NCBI GenBank assembly: GCA_900315455.1
Contig: OMZE01000008.1
Coordinates: forward strand, 1 to 64,000
DNA: 64,000 nucleotides
From: an uncultured Prevotellaceae bacterium
GTDB taxonomy: Bacteria > Bacteroidota > Bacteroidia > Bacteroidales > Bacteroidaceae
Reading direction: 5' to 3'
Below the pieces are notes generated by a model, which was not told where the DNA came from, did no database searches, and saw nothing but the letters and a program-made list of their open reading frames with translations. This document shows, in pieces, positions 17,073 to 26,374 of the stretch (its first letter is position 1; each line of letters opens with the position of its first letter). The translations under genes and the position numbers were made by a program.

Positions 17073-18599
17073 ATGCCTAAGACAGAGAAAAAGTTTACCC
17101 GCTGGCAGTTGGTCAAGGAACTCCGCAAGCATATGAAACTCTCGGAGAAGCGCAGCGCTGCCTTTTCACAAAACAAGATTGCAAAGATTGCAGCCTATGT
17201 GATGGCAGGCCTCATGGTGTTCTACCTGTTGTTCTTCGCCGTAATGTTGGCATTGATAGCCAATTCCGCCACCGACATCACAGCATGTGAGTTGATGTTC
17301 GGTATCCTTCCCATCATATTGGTTATCGACTTCTTCATACGCTTCATGGCACAGCAGACGCCCTCGCAATTGGTAAAGCCCTACGTGCTGTTGCCTTTAG
17401 GGAAATATACCTGCATCGACTGCTTCATCTTCAATAACGTGACGAGCGGCGCCAACCTGCTGTGGATGGCGTTGTTCGTACCATTTGCCATCATGTCGGT
17501 GGTGTTCAGCGAAGGCATCTGGGTGACATTGGCTTTCCTCATCGCCCTGCACCTCATCATCATCACCAACAGCCAATGGTACGTCATTGTGCGAACCCTC
17601 ATCAACAAGAGTCTCCTCTGGTGGCTGCTGCCCGCCGCTGTCTACGCCATCCTCTTCTCGCCATGGTATATCGGCAAGGATGCAGGGTTTGACAAACTCT
17701 GCGATTTCTACGCCAACCTCGGAAACTTGTTGCCCTATGGGTCGATAGTGGCATGGTGCGGCCTGTTGCTGCTCCTGGCATTGGTGATTTTCATCAACCG
17801 CCTCTTGCAGTACAACTCCGTCTATGCCGAACTGGCCAAGACCGAAACGACGGAAATCAAGCATGTGTCGCAGTTTACCGCCCTCGACCGCTTCGGTCAG
17901 GTGGGTGAGTATGTGAAATTGGAAATCAAGAGCATCATGCGCAACAAGAACATCCGCAAGGCCTTTATCATGGCCACCTCCCTGGTTCTTGTCTTCAGCC
18001 TGCTCATCTCGTTTACCGACATCTATCAAGGTGGCATGACCATCTTCCTCGTGGTCTACAACTTTGCCCTCTTTGGGGCACTGATGCTTACGCGCGTCAT
18101 GTGTTACGAGGGCAACTACATCGACTGCCTGATGGTGCACAAAGAAAACATCATCTCGCTGCTGAAAGCCAAATACGTGCTCTTCACCCTACTGCTCGTC
18201 TTCCCCTTCCTCCTGATGATTCCCATCATGGTCATGGGCAAGTGCAGTGTGCTGATGATGATTGCCGTTATGCTGCTTACAGCAGGTCCCGTGAACTGCG
18301 TGTTTCTCTACATGGCGGTTTGGAACAAGCAGACCATTCCGCTCAACACCAAGTTTATCGGAAAGGGAAGTGCTGAGAACAACTGGATACAGGTCATCGT
18401 GCAGTTTGCCGCCTTCCTCCTGCCCATGTTCCTCTTCATCTTCCTGCCCAACTTACTCGATGAGCGGCTGGGCTACATTATCATATGCCTTATCGGACTG
18501 GCATTCATCCTCACCCACCACTACTGGATTGGCGACATCTACAAGAGGATGATGAAACGCAAGTATGTGAATATGGAAGGTCTGCGCTCTTCGCGCTGA
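17073..18599 (+). CDS. DUF5687 family polytopic membrane protein
   Basis: 508 aa with about 11 membrane segments and a cytosolic N-terminus (MPKTEKKFTRWQLVKELRKH). The pattern, including QLVKPYVLLPLGK and the mid-protein EYVKLEIKSIMRNKNIRK, matches DUF5687 proteins, which are often the permease partner of an ABC ATPase. No ATPase gene is adjacent, so the partner must be elsewhere or absent. The ATG at 17073 is chosen because the in-frame GTG at 17043 lies in the octamer repeat. Confidence 0.75.
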   Translation: MPKTEKKFTRWQLVKELRKHMKLSEKRSAAFSQNKIAKIAAYVMAGLMVFYLLFFAVMLALIANSATDITACELMFGILPIILVIDFFIRFMAQQTPSQLVKPYVLLPLGKYTCIDCFIFNNVTSGANLLWMALFVPFAIMSVVFSEGIWVTLAFLIALHLIIITNSQWYVIVRTLINKSLLWWLLPAAVYAILFSPWYIGKDAGFDKLCDFYANLGNLLPYGSIVAWCGLLLLLALVIFINRLLQYNSVYAELAKTETTEIKHVSQFTALDRFGQVGEYVKLEIKSIMRNKNIRKAFIMATSLVLVFSLLISFTDIYQGGMTIFLVVYNFALFGALMLTRVMCYEGNYIDCLMVHKENIISLLKAKYVLFTLLLVFPFLLMIPIMVMGKCSVLMMIAVMLLTAGPVNCVFLYMAVWNKQTIPLNTKFIGKGSAENNWIQVIVQFAAFLLPMFLFIFLPNLLDERLGYIIICLIGLAFILTHHYWIGDIYKRMMKRKYVNMEGLRSSR

Positions 18600-18648
18600 C
18601 CCCTTCTCCTCCAATAGCATCAACAACATGTAAAAACCACCTGGTATC

Positions 18649-19347
18649 ATGAAGAAATATTACTACATTACCCCGGAAAACGAGCAACGCGGACCCGTTG
18701 AGGCCGCCATGCTGGCATCGTGTGGCGTCGACAGCAACACGATGGTGTGGACAGAAGGAATGGCGAACTGGCAACGAGCCGGTGACTTGCCCGACCTGAC
18801 ATTCTTTATCCTCTCGACCTCTACCCCACCGCCGTTCAACCCATCACAGTCACAACAGCAATTCGATGCGTCGCAGCAACAATTCGGTCCGACCCAACAG
18901 CCAAACGACCCGTGGCAGCAACAACAAAACGGCTCGACGCAGCAGAGTGACGGCACTTTCCAGTCGCAACAGGCTTACGATGCATCACAGCAGGCTTACA
19001 ACCCTTCTGGTTTCGGCAGTCAGAACAACCAGGCCTATGCAGCAGCCGGAAATCCATTCACCAACAACGCATCAGGCAATATGCCTCCCATCAAGCCCGA
19101 CAACAATATGGTATGGGCTATCCTGTCGACGCTCTGCTGTTGCCTTCCCTTAGGCATCGTATCGATAGTATACGCTTCACGCGTCAACGGTTTTTATTAC
19201 AGCGGCAACTATGCTGCTGCCCAAGAGGCAGCAGACAAAGCGAAGAATTGGGCACTCTACAGTCTTATCGGTGCTATAGTAGCCAATATCATCTACTATG
19301 GATTGATATTCGGCTTGGGGTTGCAACATGAATTCTTCAATTTTTGA
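18649..19347 (+). CDS. GYF_2 (DUF4339) - CD225/dispanin-like membrane protein
   Basis: 232 aa in three parts. Residues 1-50 are a GYF_2 domain (YYYITPENEQRGPV, TMVWTEGMANWQRAGDL). Residues about 60-145 are a Gln/Asn-rich low-complexity linker. Residues 150-232 are a CD225-like two-helix membrane unit (MVWAILSTLCCCLPLGIVSI, ASRVNGFYYSGNY, NWALYSLIGAIVANIIYYG) with a cysteine cluster. GYF domains usually bind proline-rich peptides; the partner is unknown. It follows the DUF5687 gene by 49 bp, so the two may be co-transcribed. Confidence 0.85.
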   Translation: MKKYYYITPENEQRGPVEAAMLASCGVDSNTMVWTEGMANWQRAGDLPDLTFFILSTSTPPPFNPSQSQQQFDASQQQFGPTQQPNDPWQQQQNGSTQQSDGTFQSQQAYDASQQAYNPSGFGSQNNQAYAAAGNPFTNNASGNMPPIKPDNNMVWAILSTLCCCLPLGIVSIVYASRVNGFYYSGNYAAAQEAADKAKNWALYSLIGAIVANIIYYGLIFGLGLQHEFFNF

Positions 19348-19400
19348 CAAAAATATCTTCGGATAGCGACAATCCGTCCTTTGACTCCGACACACGATAC

Positions 19401-19430
19401 AAAAGAGGCAGTGGATTCACTGCCTCTTTT
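19401..19430. terminator. Bidirectional terminator
   Basis: AAAAGAGGCAGTG-GATT-CACTGCCTCTTTT, with T-runs on both strands. It serves the GYF-CD225 gene and the convergent sigma factor gene, whose stop codon lies inside the stem. Confidence 0.9.
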
Positions 19431-19962
19431 TCAGATATTCCGTCACTTTCTGTTGAGCGATATGGTAGGAAGCCTTCAACGCCCCCTCTGAGGTGCCGAG
19501 AACCTGACTGATCTCATTGTATTTCATGTTGTCGAAATAACGGAGGTTGAAGACCATACGTTGAACGTCGGGCAAGGTGTCTATGGCCTCGTAAAGCAGG
19601 GCCTTTGCCTGGTCGCCATCAAAGAACTCATCTGCCATGAGCGTATTGGCCACCGAAGCCACCTCGTCAACGCTCAAGTCCTGCGAATGCTTCTTCCTGC
19701 GCAGGAAATCAAGCGACTCATTGATGGCAATGCGATACAGCCAAGTCGACAACTTCGAGAGGTTCTTGAATTCCGACAGGTTCATCCATGCCTTCACGAA
19801 CGTGTTCTGCAACACATCATCGGCATCATCGTGTGAGAGAACAATATTTCTGATTTTCCAGTAGAGTGGCTGACTATAATGCCTCACGATCTCCTCAAAG
19901 GCTTTCCTTTGGGAACCAGATTCGGCCAAAAGTCGGATAATAGTTTTTTCGTCGTATGCCAT
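19417..19962 (-). CDS. ECF-type RNA polymerase sigma factor
   Basis: 181 aa. Region 2 contains LSHDDADDVLQNTFVKAWMNLSEF-like sequence and the promoter-melting stretch STWLYRIAINESLDFLRR. Region 4 is PDVQRMVFNLRYFDNMKYNEIS with the HTH TSEGALKASYHIAQQK. The ATG at 19962 (MAYDEK) is used rather than the upstream TTG. No anti-sigma gene is adjacent. The next gene upstream on this strand encodes a tiny sorting-tail-like protein. Confidence 0.92.
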   Translation of the reverse strand: MAYDEKTIIRLLAESGSQRKAFEEIVRHYSQPLYWKIRNIVLSHDDADDVLQNTFVKAWMNLSEFKNLSKLSTWLYRIAINESLDFLRRKKHSQDLSVDEVASVANTLMADEFFDGDQAKALLYEAIDTLPDVQRMVFNLRYFDNMKYNEISQVLGTSEGALKASYHIAQQKVTEYLKKRQ

Positions 19963-20068
19963 TCCACCAACTAACAAAAAACATGGGTATCTCCGCCCAT
20001 CAATCAGATAGAGAAACCCATGCCTTGATATTCGCTCCTAAAGAGCCCTATAAAGAAGATTAACCTAA

Positions 20069-20377
20069 TTATTGGATGGAGATCTTACGCACCAATTTAC
20101 CTACCTTGACGATATAGCATCCTTTGGGCAGATTGAGTTCGATGCGTTTGTCTGCTCCTTCCACTTTCACGCTCATCACGCGCACCCCGGCCACATTGTA
20201 TACGTGCAACACCATGCCATTGGCACCCGTGATATGCAGCACCGACTCGTTTACCGACAGAGAAACATTCTGTATCTCGGTGTCGATAACCTCAATCATT
20301 GCTGCGGCCTCTGCCTTGGCAGGCATGCCAAGCATCAGCCCCAAAAAGAAGATGGTAGCAAGTATTTTTTTCGTCAT
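20069..20377 (-). CDS. Small exported protein resembling a stand-alone type IX sorting tail
   Basis: 102 aa. Signal peptide MTKKILATIFFLGLMLGMPA, then ~75 residues with the layout of T9SS C-terminal sorting domains: VLHITGANGMVLHVYNVAG, MSVKVEGADKRIELNLPKG, and a final CYIVKVGKLVRKISIQ. No cargo domain is present, which is unusual for such a tail. A -7 box TATATTTG is at 20413-20406. It could be a remnant, a decoy, or a small envelope protein. Confidence 0.65.
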   Translation of the reverse strand: MTKKILATIFFLGLMLGMPAKAEAAAMIEVIDTEIQNVSLSVNESVLHITGANGMVLHVYNVAGVRVMSVKVEGADKRIELNLPKGCYIVKVGKLVRKISIQ

Positions 20378-20476
20378 AAGCGCTTAATTATTCGTTGTCA
20401 ACATGCAAATATAACCATTTTTTATCGAATAGCAACACCCTAAGTGGCCACTTATTGTATAATTAACATTTTTTAA

Positions 20477-23317
20477 TCAACTACGGCTCACTTGCATGCC
20501 CGTTTTGCTGAGGGTCATATCGACAAATCGCTCATACTTGTTTTGTCGGTTTTCCTCGAGTATCACCCTTATGCGGGCAGCGGCGTCGGGGTCCTTTGCC
20601 ACCATGTAGAGGTATCCTCCCCCTCCTGCGCCAGGCAATTTGTAGCCTAAGCAGAGGTCATCGACGAGGGCGGTGAGTCGCCGCACTCCTTCGGGGTTCG
20701 TTCCGCTGTCGAGCATCTGGTTCTGCTGCCACGACTTGCCCACGAGCCTTCCCATTCTCTCGAAATCATTGCGCTGGATGGCATCATACATGTCGAGGGC
20801 ATGGGCTTTCATTTGCCTGAGCAAAGCCAACTGCTCGTTCTGGTTGAGGAACATCTTTCTCACAATCTCGGCGAGGATGCTCTTTGCCGTACGGGTTATT
20901 CCTGTGTAGTACAACAGGTGACAGGCTTTGAAGTCGGGCTGCACATACAATTGCTCCGGCAACCACTTGATGATGGGGTTCTGATTGAATCCCCTTGAGG
21001 TCTGCAAGAGTTTCACGCCTTGCAACAGTCCGCCAAACTGGTCTTGCCACCCACCTCCGGTGGTGAGCAGTTGCTCGAGTGCCAAGGTGCGCAACCCGAT
21101 TTCGTTCTTGTCCCATGCCAGTCCGAAGAAGTTGTTGAGGGCTCCGAGGGTAGTGGCAGCAAGTATGCTGCTCGTACCCAGTCCGCTGCCGGCGGGAATG
21201 GCGGAGAGCAGGGTCAGTTCGATACCTCCGCCGCATTCTATGAGTTGCTGAACAAGCGATGGATAGTCGACCTGTGAGAACCCAGGCTGGAAGCCCGCCA
21301 GCACAAGGGCGGCCTTGGGGATGGAGAACGGGCTGCCCACATGGTGAAAATCAGCCAGTTGTTCATAGGTCTCCACCTTCTCCTCTGCCCCCAGGTCGAT
21401 GCTTCTGAGAATGATGTGTGGTTCGCTGCATGGCCTGATGAAAGTCTGGATGGGCGGCTGCCCGTTGAGTTCTATGGCGAGGTTGACGACATCTCCGCCC
21501 TCCATGAGACAAGATGGCGGTGTGTCTGTCCACCCTCCGGCGATATCAATACGCACCGGGCTCCTCCCCCATACTATCTGGTCGCCATAAACGGTTGTCC
21601 TGGGGTTCTGCCGGTCATCGAGGGCATTCTGCAGGATGGTGTCTCTCATCAGCGAGAAGGCCCTTTGCTCCTCTTCGTCTGCCGCCAAGCCTTTCAGTTT
21701 TCTCAACCGTGCCCTGAACATGGCGTCTCTCACCCTGAGCATCACTGGTTCGTCTTCTCCAAGCGGATGAGGTTCGGCGATATGATGTCGGGCGAATTGC
21801 TGGGCGGCATCGTCGAGGTCGAGTTGGTAGAACACACTGTGCTTGTGGTTGGCAGCCAACATCGCCCAGTTGAGTTTTCTGAACTCCTCGCGTTGGGCAA
21901 ACAACCGTTGCAGGTTGGCCTCGTTGGTCAGTTCGTCGGCGCTCATCCTCTGGGCATTGGCCCAAATGCGCTTGCCACCCTCTAGTTCGGGCATGTTGAG
22001 CATCCACCTGAGCACAAGGCACATGTCGTGTGTGTTGTCCACGACAGGGAAGACGCGTGCTGCCTGTAAGTCATCTCTCCCCTCAATCATCGTGTGGTCA
22101 ATCCCCCTTTGCGAGGTCCACACCTTGAAGGGCATTCCCAGAAACATCGTGTTCTCATCGTCGAGAGCCCCACGAAACGCATCATCCATCCCATAGGGTC
22201 TCACTGCCCATTGGCCATCACCTATGGGCACGATATCGATGCATTGTCCCGGCAGCACCTTGATTTCCCAAGTATTATGCGGCACGCCCGTGATGATGTT
22301 GTCGTGCGAGATGTGCCACTCTTCGCTGATGCAACTGTTCTCTATCCACACATGGCGGTTCTCCTCACTCATTTTCACCCATGTCTCCGAGTTCTGTATG
22401 AAAATCGAAGGATGTGGCTTCCTTGAGCGGTGCATGATTTCACGCTGGTCGCTGACAAGGTTTTGTATGGTGAGCATCGAGGAGATCATCTCACGGCTCG
22501 TACCGAAATGATAGAACTCTCCCCCCTCGAGCGGCACGACCGCCACCTTGAGTTGGTTGATTTCGGGGTCGGTGATGACAGGCGACGTGCCAAGCGCACA
22601 GCCAAACTGCCCGTAAAGGTCGTAAGCGGTGATATCTCCATCCCGCTCACAGTGTCGTGCGAGCACTTCCACAGCCTTGTCGCTGAGTATCCACAGACCG
22701 ATGTCGGTGAGGTAGAAATGCTCACGGATGAGGTTCTTGAGCGTTTCCGCCGATGGTTTCTGCAACATACATTTCAAGGTGGTGGGGTGTTTCCTTTCCG
22801 CTACGAATACCCCGTGGGCTGTCGCCACCTCATCATCGAGCCACAGACCGTAACACACCACGTCGGCCTCGGGCACCACCGTAGGGCGTTTGTTGGTTCT
22901 AATGAGCACATCACCGCTCACTATCATGGTGTGCATCGACTCCGGTGCCATGGCCATCACCTGCTCGAAAAGCGGCATCTGCAGCGAGAGCAAGTCTTGT
23001 GATAGCCTTTGTCCCCTCTCCCACCGGAAAACGGGAATCGGCGTGAGCACCTTTCCTGAAGGCGCATAAGCCGGAAGCCTCCTGCTCTGTCCTCCGGCAT
23101 GCAGGATAATCCGTTTCTCTTTCGAGAGCCATTGTGCGAAATGCTCTCCACTGTTCTCGCGTTCATAGCACTGCCGCAGAAGCCATGCCGTGCCGCCCCC
23201 ACTGCCGAGTTTTCGCCCGACGGGGTCGTTGGAGCAGAACCATTGTTCCTTGTCATAGCCCGTGACCTGATGGAAGGCGGTCACGAGATGCGGAGGCAAA
23301 GAGAGCAGTTTCTTCAT
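20477..23317 (-). CDS. fkp: Bifunctional L-fucokinase / fucose-1-phosphate guanylyltransferase
   Basis: 946 aa, matching Fkp of Bacteroides. The N-terminal half is the GDP-fucose pyrophosphorylase (AGGQSRRLPAYAPSGK, the nucleotide loop, at about residue 75). The C-terminal half is a GHMP kinase: VRIDIAGGWTDTPP, IPAGSGLGTSSILAATTLG (phosphate loop) and KLPGAGGGGYLYMVA. Together they turn free fucose and GTP/ATP into GDP-fucose for decorating capsule and surface glycoproteins. The gene begins 6 bp after the stop of the YfhO gene, so they are one operon. Confidence 0.95.
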   Translation of the reverse strand: MKKLLSLPPHLVTAFHQVTGYDKEQWFCSNDPVGRKLGSGGGTAWLLRQCYERENSGEHFAQWLSKEKRIILHAGGQSRRLPAYAPSGKVLTPIPVFRWERGQRLSQDLLSLQMPLFEQVMAMAPESMHTMIVSGDVLIRTNKRPTVVPEADVVCYGLWLDDEVATAHGVFVAERKHPTTLKCMLQKPSAETLKNLIREHFYLTDIGLWILSDKAVEVLARHCERDGDITAYDLYGQFGCALGTSPVITDPEINQLKVAVVPLEGGEFYHFGTSREMISSMLTIQNLVSDQREIMHRSRKPHPSIFIQNSETWVKMSEENRHVWIENSCISEEWHISHDNIITGVPHNTWEIKVLPGQCIDIVPIGDGQWAVRPYGMDDAFRGALDDENTMFLGMPFKVWTSQRGIDHTMIEGRDDLQAARVFPVVDNTHDMCLVLRWMLNMPELEGGKRIWANAQRMSADELTNEANLQRLFAQREEFRKLNWAMLAANHKHSVFYQLDLDDAAQQFARHHIAEPHPLGEDEPVMLRVRDAMFRARLRKLKGLAADEEEQRAFSLMRDTILQNALDDRQNPRTTVYGDQIVWGRSPVRIDIAGGWTDTPPSCLMEGGDVVNLAIELNGQPPIQTFIRPCSEPHIILRSIDLGAEEKVETYEQLADFHHVGSPFSIPKAALVLAGFQPGFSQVDYPSLVQQLIECGGGIELTLLSAIPAGSGLGTSSILAATTLGALNNFFGLAWDKNEIGLRTLALEQLLTTGGGWQDQFGGLLQGVKLLQTSRGFNQNPIIKWLPEQLYVQPDFKACHLLYYTGITRTAKSILAEIVRKMFLNQNEQLALLRQMKAHALDMYDAIQRNDFERMGRLVGKSWQQNQMLDSGTNPEGVRRLTALVDDLCLGYKLPGAGGGGYLYMVAKDPDAAARIRVILEENRQNKYERFVDMTLSKTGMQVSRS

Positions 23318-23323
23318 GTATTG

Positions 23324-25837
23324 TCAGTCGTTCAAAGTCGCGTTTGCGTCTGTTCTCTTTTTGTCTCTGAATACGAGGTATCCTCCTGCCAAGATGATGA
23401 GCAAGAGCAAGATGCCGGAAACATATGCCACAGTCTCAGTAGCCTTCACCGTTGTGGGATGGAAGTCGAGCACCACCTCGTGTTTTCCCGGTTCAAGCCG
23501 CATAGCCCTGAGGATGTAGTTCACCCTTCCCAGTTCGGCCGGCTTGCCATCTACTGTGGCTGTCCACCCGGGATAGTAGATTTCAGAGAACACCAGCACG
23601 CCTCCGTTTTTCGACTCTACGTTGTACTTGAGATTGTTGGGCTGGTAAGCCGTCAGGGTAACCACGTCGGTGGAGTCGTGTGCTGCGCTCTGCCCGAGAA
23701 TCTTCTCAAACTGCTTGTCGGCCACAGCCACCTTGCGCAGGTTCACCTTTCCCACGCCTTCTATCTCTTCGTTGGCATTAGCCACATATTCCACGTTGTC
23801 TACCCACCATGCGTTTCCGTAGGCATAAGGGTTGGTCAGCGGTTTGGTCTGACCGCCCTGCAAGGGAACGATGAAGTACTTGGTGTTGAGCATGTTGAGC
23901 ACGGGGAAGATGCTGTCGCCCGGCACTTGCGACATATCGCCGCCTGCTGCCGACATCTCGCTCATGGCAGCCTGCATCTCGGGCGAGATATGTTCTTCTA
24001 TCATTTCCTGGTAGCGGCGGAGTTTGGCAGCATGATAACCTCCAACGCTCTTGTGATAGAACGATGTCTCGTTTTCGTTGAACGTATTGGATGCGAAGTT
24101 GAGTACCCTGTAGTCGAGGCTCTTGTCTTGCAGGATCTGCTCATCTGTGGCAGTCAGGGGCTGTGGCTGCTCCTTCACCGTTTTCGACACGAACATATCG
24201 TCGTAGAGATAGCGTTTGTTGACCGTCCACATATCAACAAGACAAATGGCTGCGATGAGTGCCACCGTCCATGTGGCATTGAGTTTGCGGGCCTGATAGA
24301 CCAGCAGCAGCAATGTGCCGATAAGGATGATGAGGAATGAGCGCCATGCATCGGCCGTGAAAATCGACTGTCTCACCTCACGCAGATTGGCAAGGAGCGG
24401 GTTGAGTTGGTCGGCAGGGAACTGGCTGAGCGCCTGCATCTCGCTCGAAGACACGAAGTCGGAGAAGAAGAGCGTGGGCGCCACAGCGAAGAGCAGGCAT
24501 ACTCCTCCCGTCAGGGCGAAACTGGCATAGAGGTATTTGATGTTCTTCTTGAGCAGTTCGGGCTTGTCTACCACCTTCTTCAATGCCATCATGGCGAGCA
24601 GGGGTATGGTGAACTCGGCAATGACCAGTATCGACGCCACGGTGCGGAACTTGGAATACATCGGGAAATGGTCGATGAAGAAGTCGGTAAAGGGCATGAA
24701 GTTCTTTCCCCATGAGAGGAGTATGGAGAGGATGGTGGCAGCGAGCAACGCCCATTTCATCGGTCCCTTCACGATGAAGAGCCCGAGGATAAAGAGCATG
24801 ACAACGAAAGCCCCCACATATACTGGACCGCTCGTGCCAGGCTGCTCACCCCAATACTGCCCTATCTGACCATATATCTGGTAATACATGGGGTCGGCCT
24901 TCTCCATCGCCTTGGTGTTAGCGGCGAGGGGCACCGATGCCCCACCCTTCGTGTTGGGCACGAGCAAGGTCCATGTCTCGCCGATGCCGTAACTCCACTG
25001 GGTGATATAGTCGCGCTCCAGGCCCGAGTTGGTCTGGTTGGCGTTGTCTTCCTTCACCAACTCGCTCTTCCCTCGCATCGACTCCTTGGAGTACTGGTAG
25101 GTGTGGTATAGACTGGAGATATTCATGCAGATACCTATGGCTGCTGCTATGACGCATACTGCCGACGCCTTGAAAAACCGTGCCATCTGCTTCTCCTTGA
25201 GTGCCTGCACGAAGAAGGCTACAATCATGAAGAAGATGATGAAAAGGTAATAGTAGGTCATCTGCACGTGGTTGGCAAACACCTCGAAGGCGGTGAAAAG
25301 GGCGGTCACGACCAGGCCCGCGAAATATTTCCCCCTATATGCCAGCACGATACCGGCTATCATCGGTGGCAGGTAGGCCAGGGCCCATACTTTCCAGATA
25401 TGTCCTGCCGCTATAATGATGAAGAAATAACTGGAGAACGCCCAGACAACGGCTCCCAAAGCCGATAGAACAGGTCTGAACTTAAAGGCTCTGAGCAGGA
25501 TGTAGAAGCCGAGGAGATAGACGAAGACATACCACACATTGTCTGGCAACCAGAGGTGATAGGCTTTGGTCACCTGTGCGAGGGCATCGGTACTGTCGTA
25601 GGAGGGAGCCGTCTGGTAGGTTGGCATTCCTCCAAAGGTGGCGTTGCTCCATCTCGTCCGTTCTCCCGTAGCCTGGTAATATTCCAGTGCTTCCTGTCCG
25701 GCACCCCTTCCCGCAGAGGTGTCGTGCTGGTAGAGAATTCTCCCCTCGATGTCGGCAGGGAAGAAATAGGCAAACGCGATGAGTACGAACACGACCACGG
25801 CGATGATGTCGGGCAGGCATTTTTTCAAAGTTTTCAT
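23324..25837 (-). CDS. YfhO family membrane protein
   Basis: 837 aa. An N-terminal helix (IIAVVVFVLIAFAYFFP) and then GRILYQHDTSAGRG and RWSNATFGGMPTYQ, hallmarks of Bacteroidota YfhO proteins. About 12 membrane helices run to residue ~520, followed by a large extracytoplasmic domain and two C-terminal helices. YfhO proteins are GT-C-like glycosyltransferases; the acceptor here is not known. Being first in an operon with fkp hints at surface glycosylation. Confidence 0.85.
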   Translation of the reverse strand: MKTLKKCLPDIIAVVVFVLIAFAYFFPADIEGRILYQHDTSAGRGAGQEALEYYQATGERTRWSNATFGGMPTYQTAPSYDSTDALAQVTKAYHLWLPDNVWYVFVYLLGFYILLRAFKFRPVLSALGAVVWAFSSYFFIIIAAGHIWKVWALAYLPPMIAGIVLAYRGKYFAGLVVTALFTAFEVFANHVQMTYYYLFIIFFMIVAFFVQALKEKQMARFFKASAVCVIAAAIGICMNISSLYHTYQYSKESMRGKSELVKEDNANQTNSGLERDYITQWSYGIGETWTLLVPNTKGGASVPLAANTKAMEKADPMYYQIYGQIGQYWGEQPGTSGPVYVGAFVVMLFILGLFIVKGPMKWALLAATILSILLSWGKNFMPFTDFFIDHFPMYSKFRTVASILVIAEFTIPLLAMMALKKVVDKPELLKKNIKYLYASFALTGGVCLLFAVAPTLFFSDFVSSSEMQALSQFPADQLNPLLANLREVRQSIFTADAWRSFLIILIGTLLLLVYQARKLNATWTVALIAAICLVDMWTVNKRYLYDDMFVSKTVKEQPQPLTATDEQILQDKSLDYRVLNFASNTFNENETSFYHKSVGGYHAAKLRRYQEMIEEHISPEMQAAMSEMSAAGGDMSQVPGDSIFPVLNMLNTKYFIVPLQGGQTKPLTNPYAYGNAWWVDNVEYVANANEEIEGVGKVNLRKVAVADKQFEKILGQSAAHDSTDVVTLTAYQPNNLKYNVESKNGGVLVFSEIYYPGWTATVDGKPAELGRVNYILRAMRLEPGKHEVVLDFHPTTVKATETVAYVSGILLLLIILAGGYLVFRDKKRTDANATLND

Positions 25838-25919
25838 TGTTTCCTTTATTTTGTGCTTTTATGATGCAAAATTAGATAAAAAATCCGATATTGTATGCCT
25901 GTTCACGAAAAAAGCCCTC

Positions 25920-25962
25920 AAAAAAAATTCCGGCCAGATGTATCTCTACATCCAGCCGGAAT
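25920..25962 (-). terminator. Strong terminator reading leftward
   Basis: On the minus strand a 16-bp hairpin (ATTCCGGC...GCCGGAAT, two mismatches, loop GAGA) is followed by T8. It is over 400 bp from the nearest upstream gene stop (26375), so it probably serves a transcript starting in the gap. Confidence 0.8.
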
Positions 25963-26121
25963 AAACTATTATTCAACTCTCTCAAATGATTTTACCTTAA
26001 AAATTTAACGAAACACCTAAATTATGACTCGCAAGCGAGATATATTCTGTCTTCGTCATCCCAAAGCAATCTTTTACCTCACTAATACCAAGTGAAAAGA
26101 TTCTCTGACATTGCAAATATA
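25920..26121 (-). ncRNA. Candidate small transcript, possibly with a 20-codon ORF
   Basis: On the minus strand TATATTTG (26121-26114, fits TAnnTTTG) is followed about 150 bp later by the strong terminator, giving a ~185-nt RNA in an otherwise gene-free gap (25838-26374). It contains a short ORF at 26059-25997 starting MTKTEYISLA and ending VSLNF. No known RNA family recognised. Either the RNA or the peptide could be the product. Confidence 0.4.
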
Positions 26122-26206
26122 GGCAGAAAAATACGGTTTCGCCCAAAAATCCGCCTCATTTTCAAATAATCATGCAGTTTTTTGACATAAATCAAGTCTT
26201 GATTTG

Positions 26207-26252
26207 TCTTGATTTGAGATTTGAGGATTGAGGATTGAGGTTTGAGGTTTCA
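26207..26252. repeat. Heptamer repeats (TTGAGGN)n
   Basis: About six tandem units of TTGAGAT/TTGAGGA/TTGAGGT; same family as 1600-1733. Confidence 0.65.
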
Positions 26253-26374
26253 GATGTTCTTGCTATTCTCTTTCACTTCCTTTCCATTCCTTTTCCTTCA
26301 AAAGTGCATATGTCCCTTTTAGTCCTCTTTAACTCCCCTTCCATTCCGTAGGTTGAGCGAATGCGAAACTTTGG

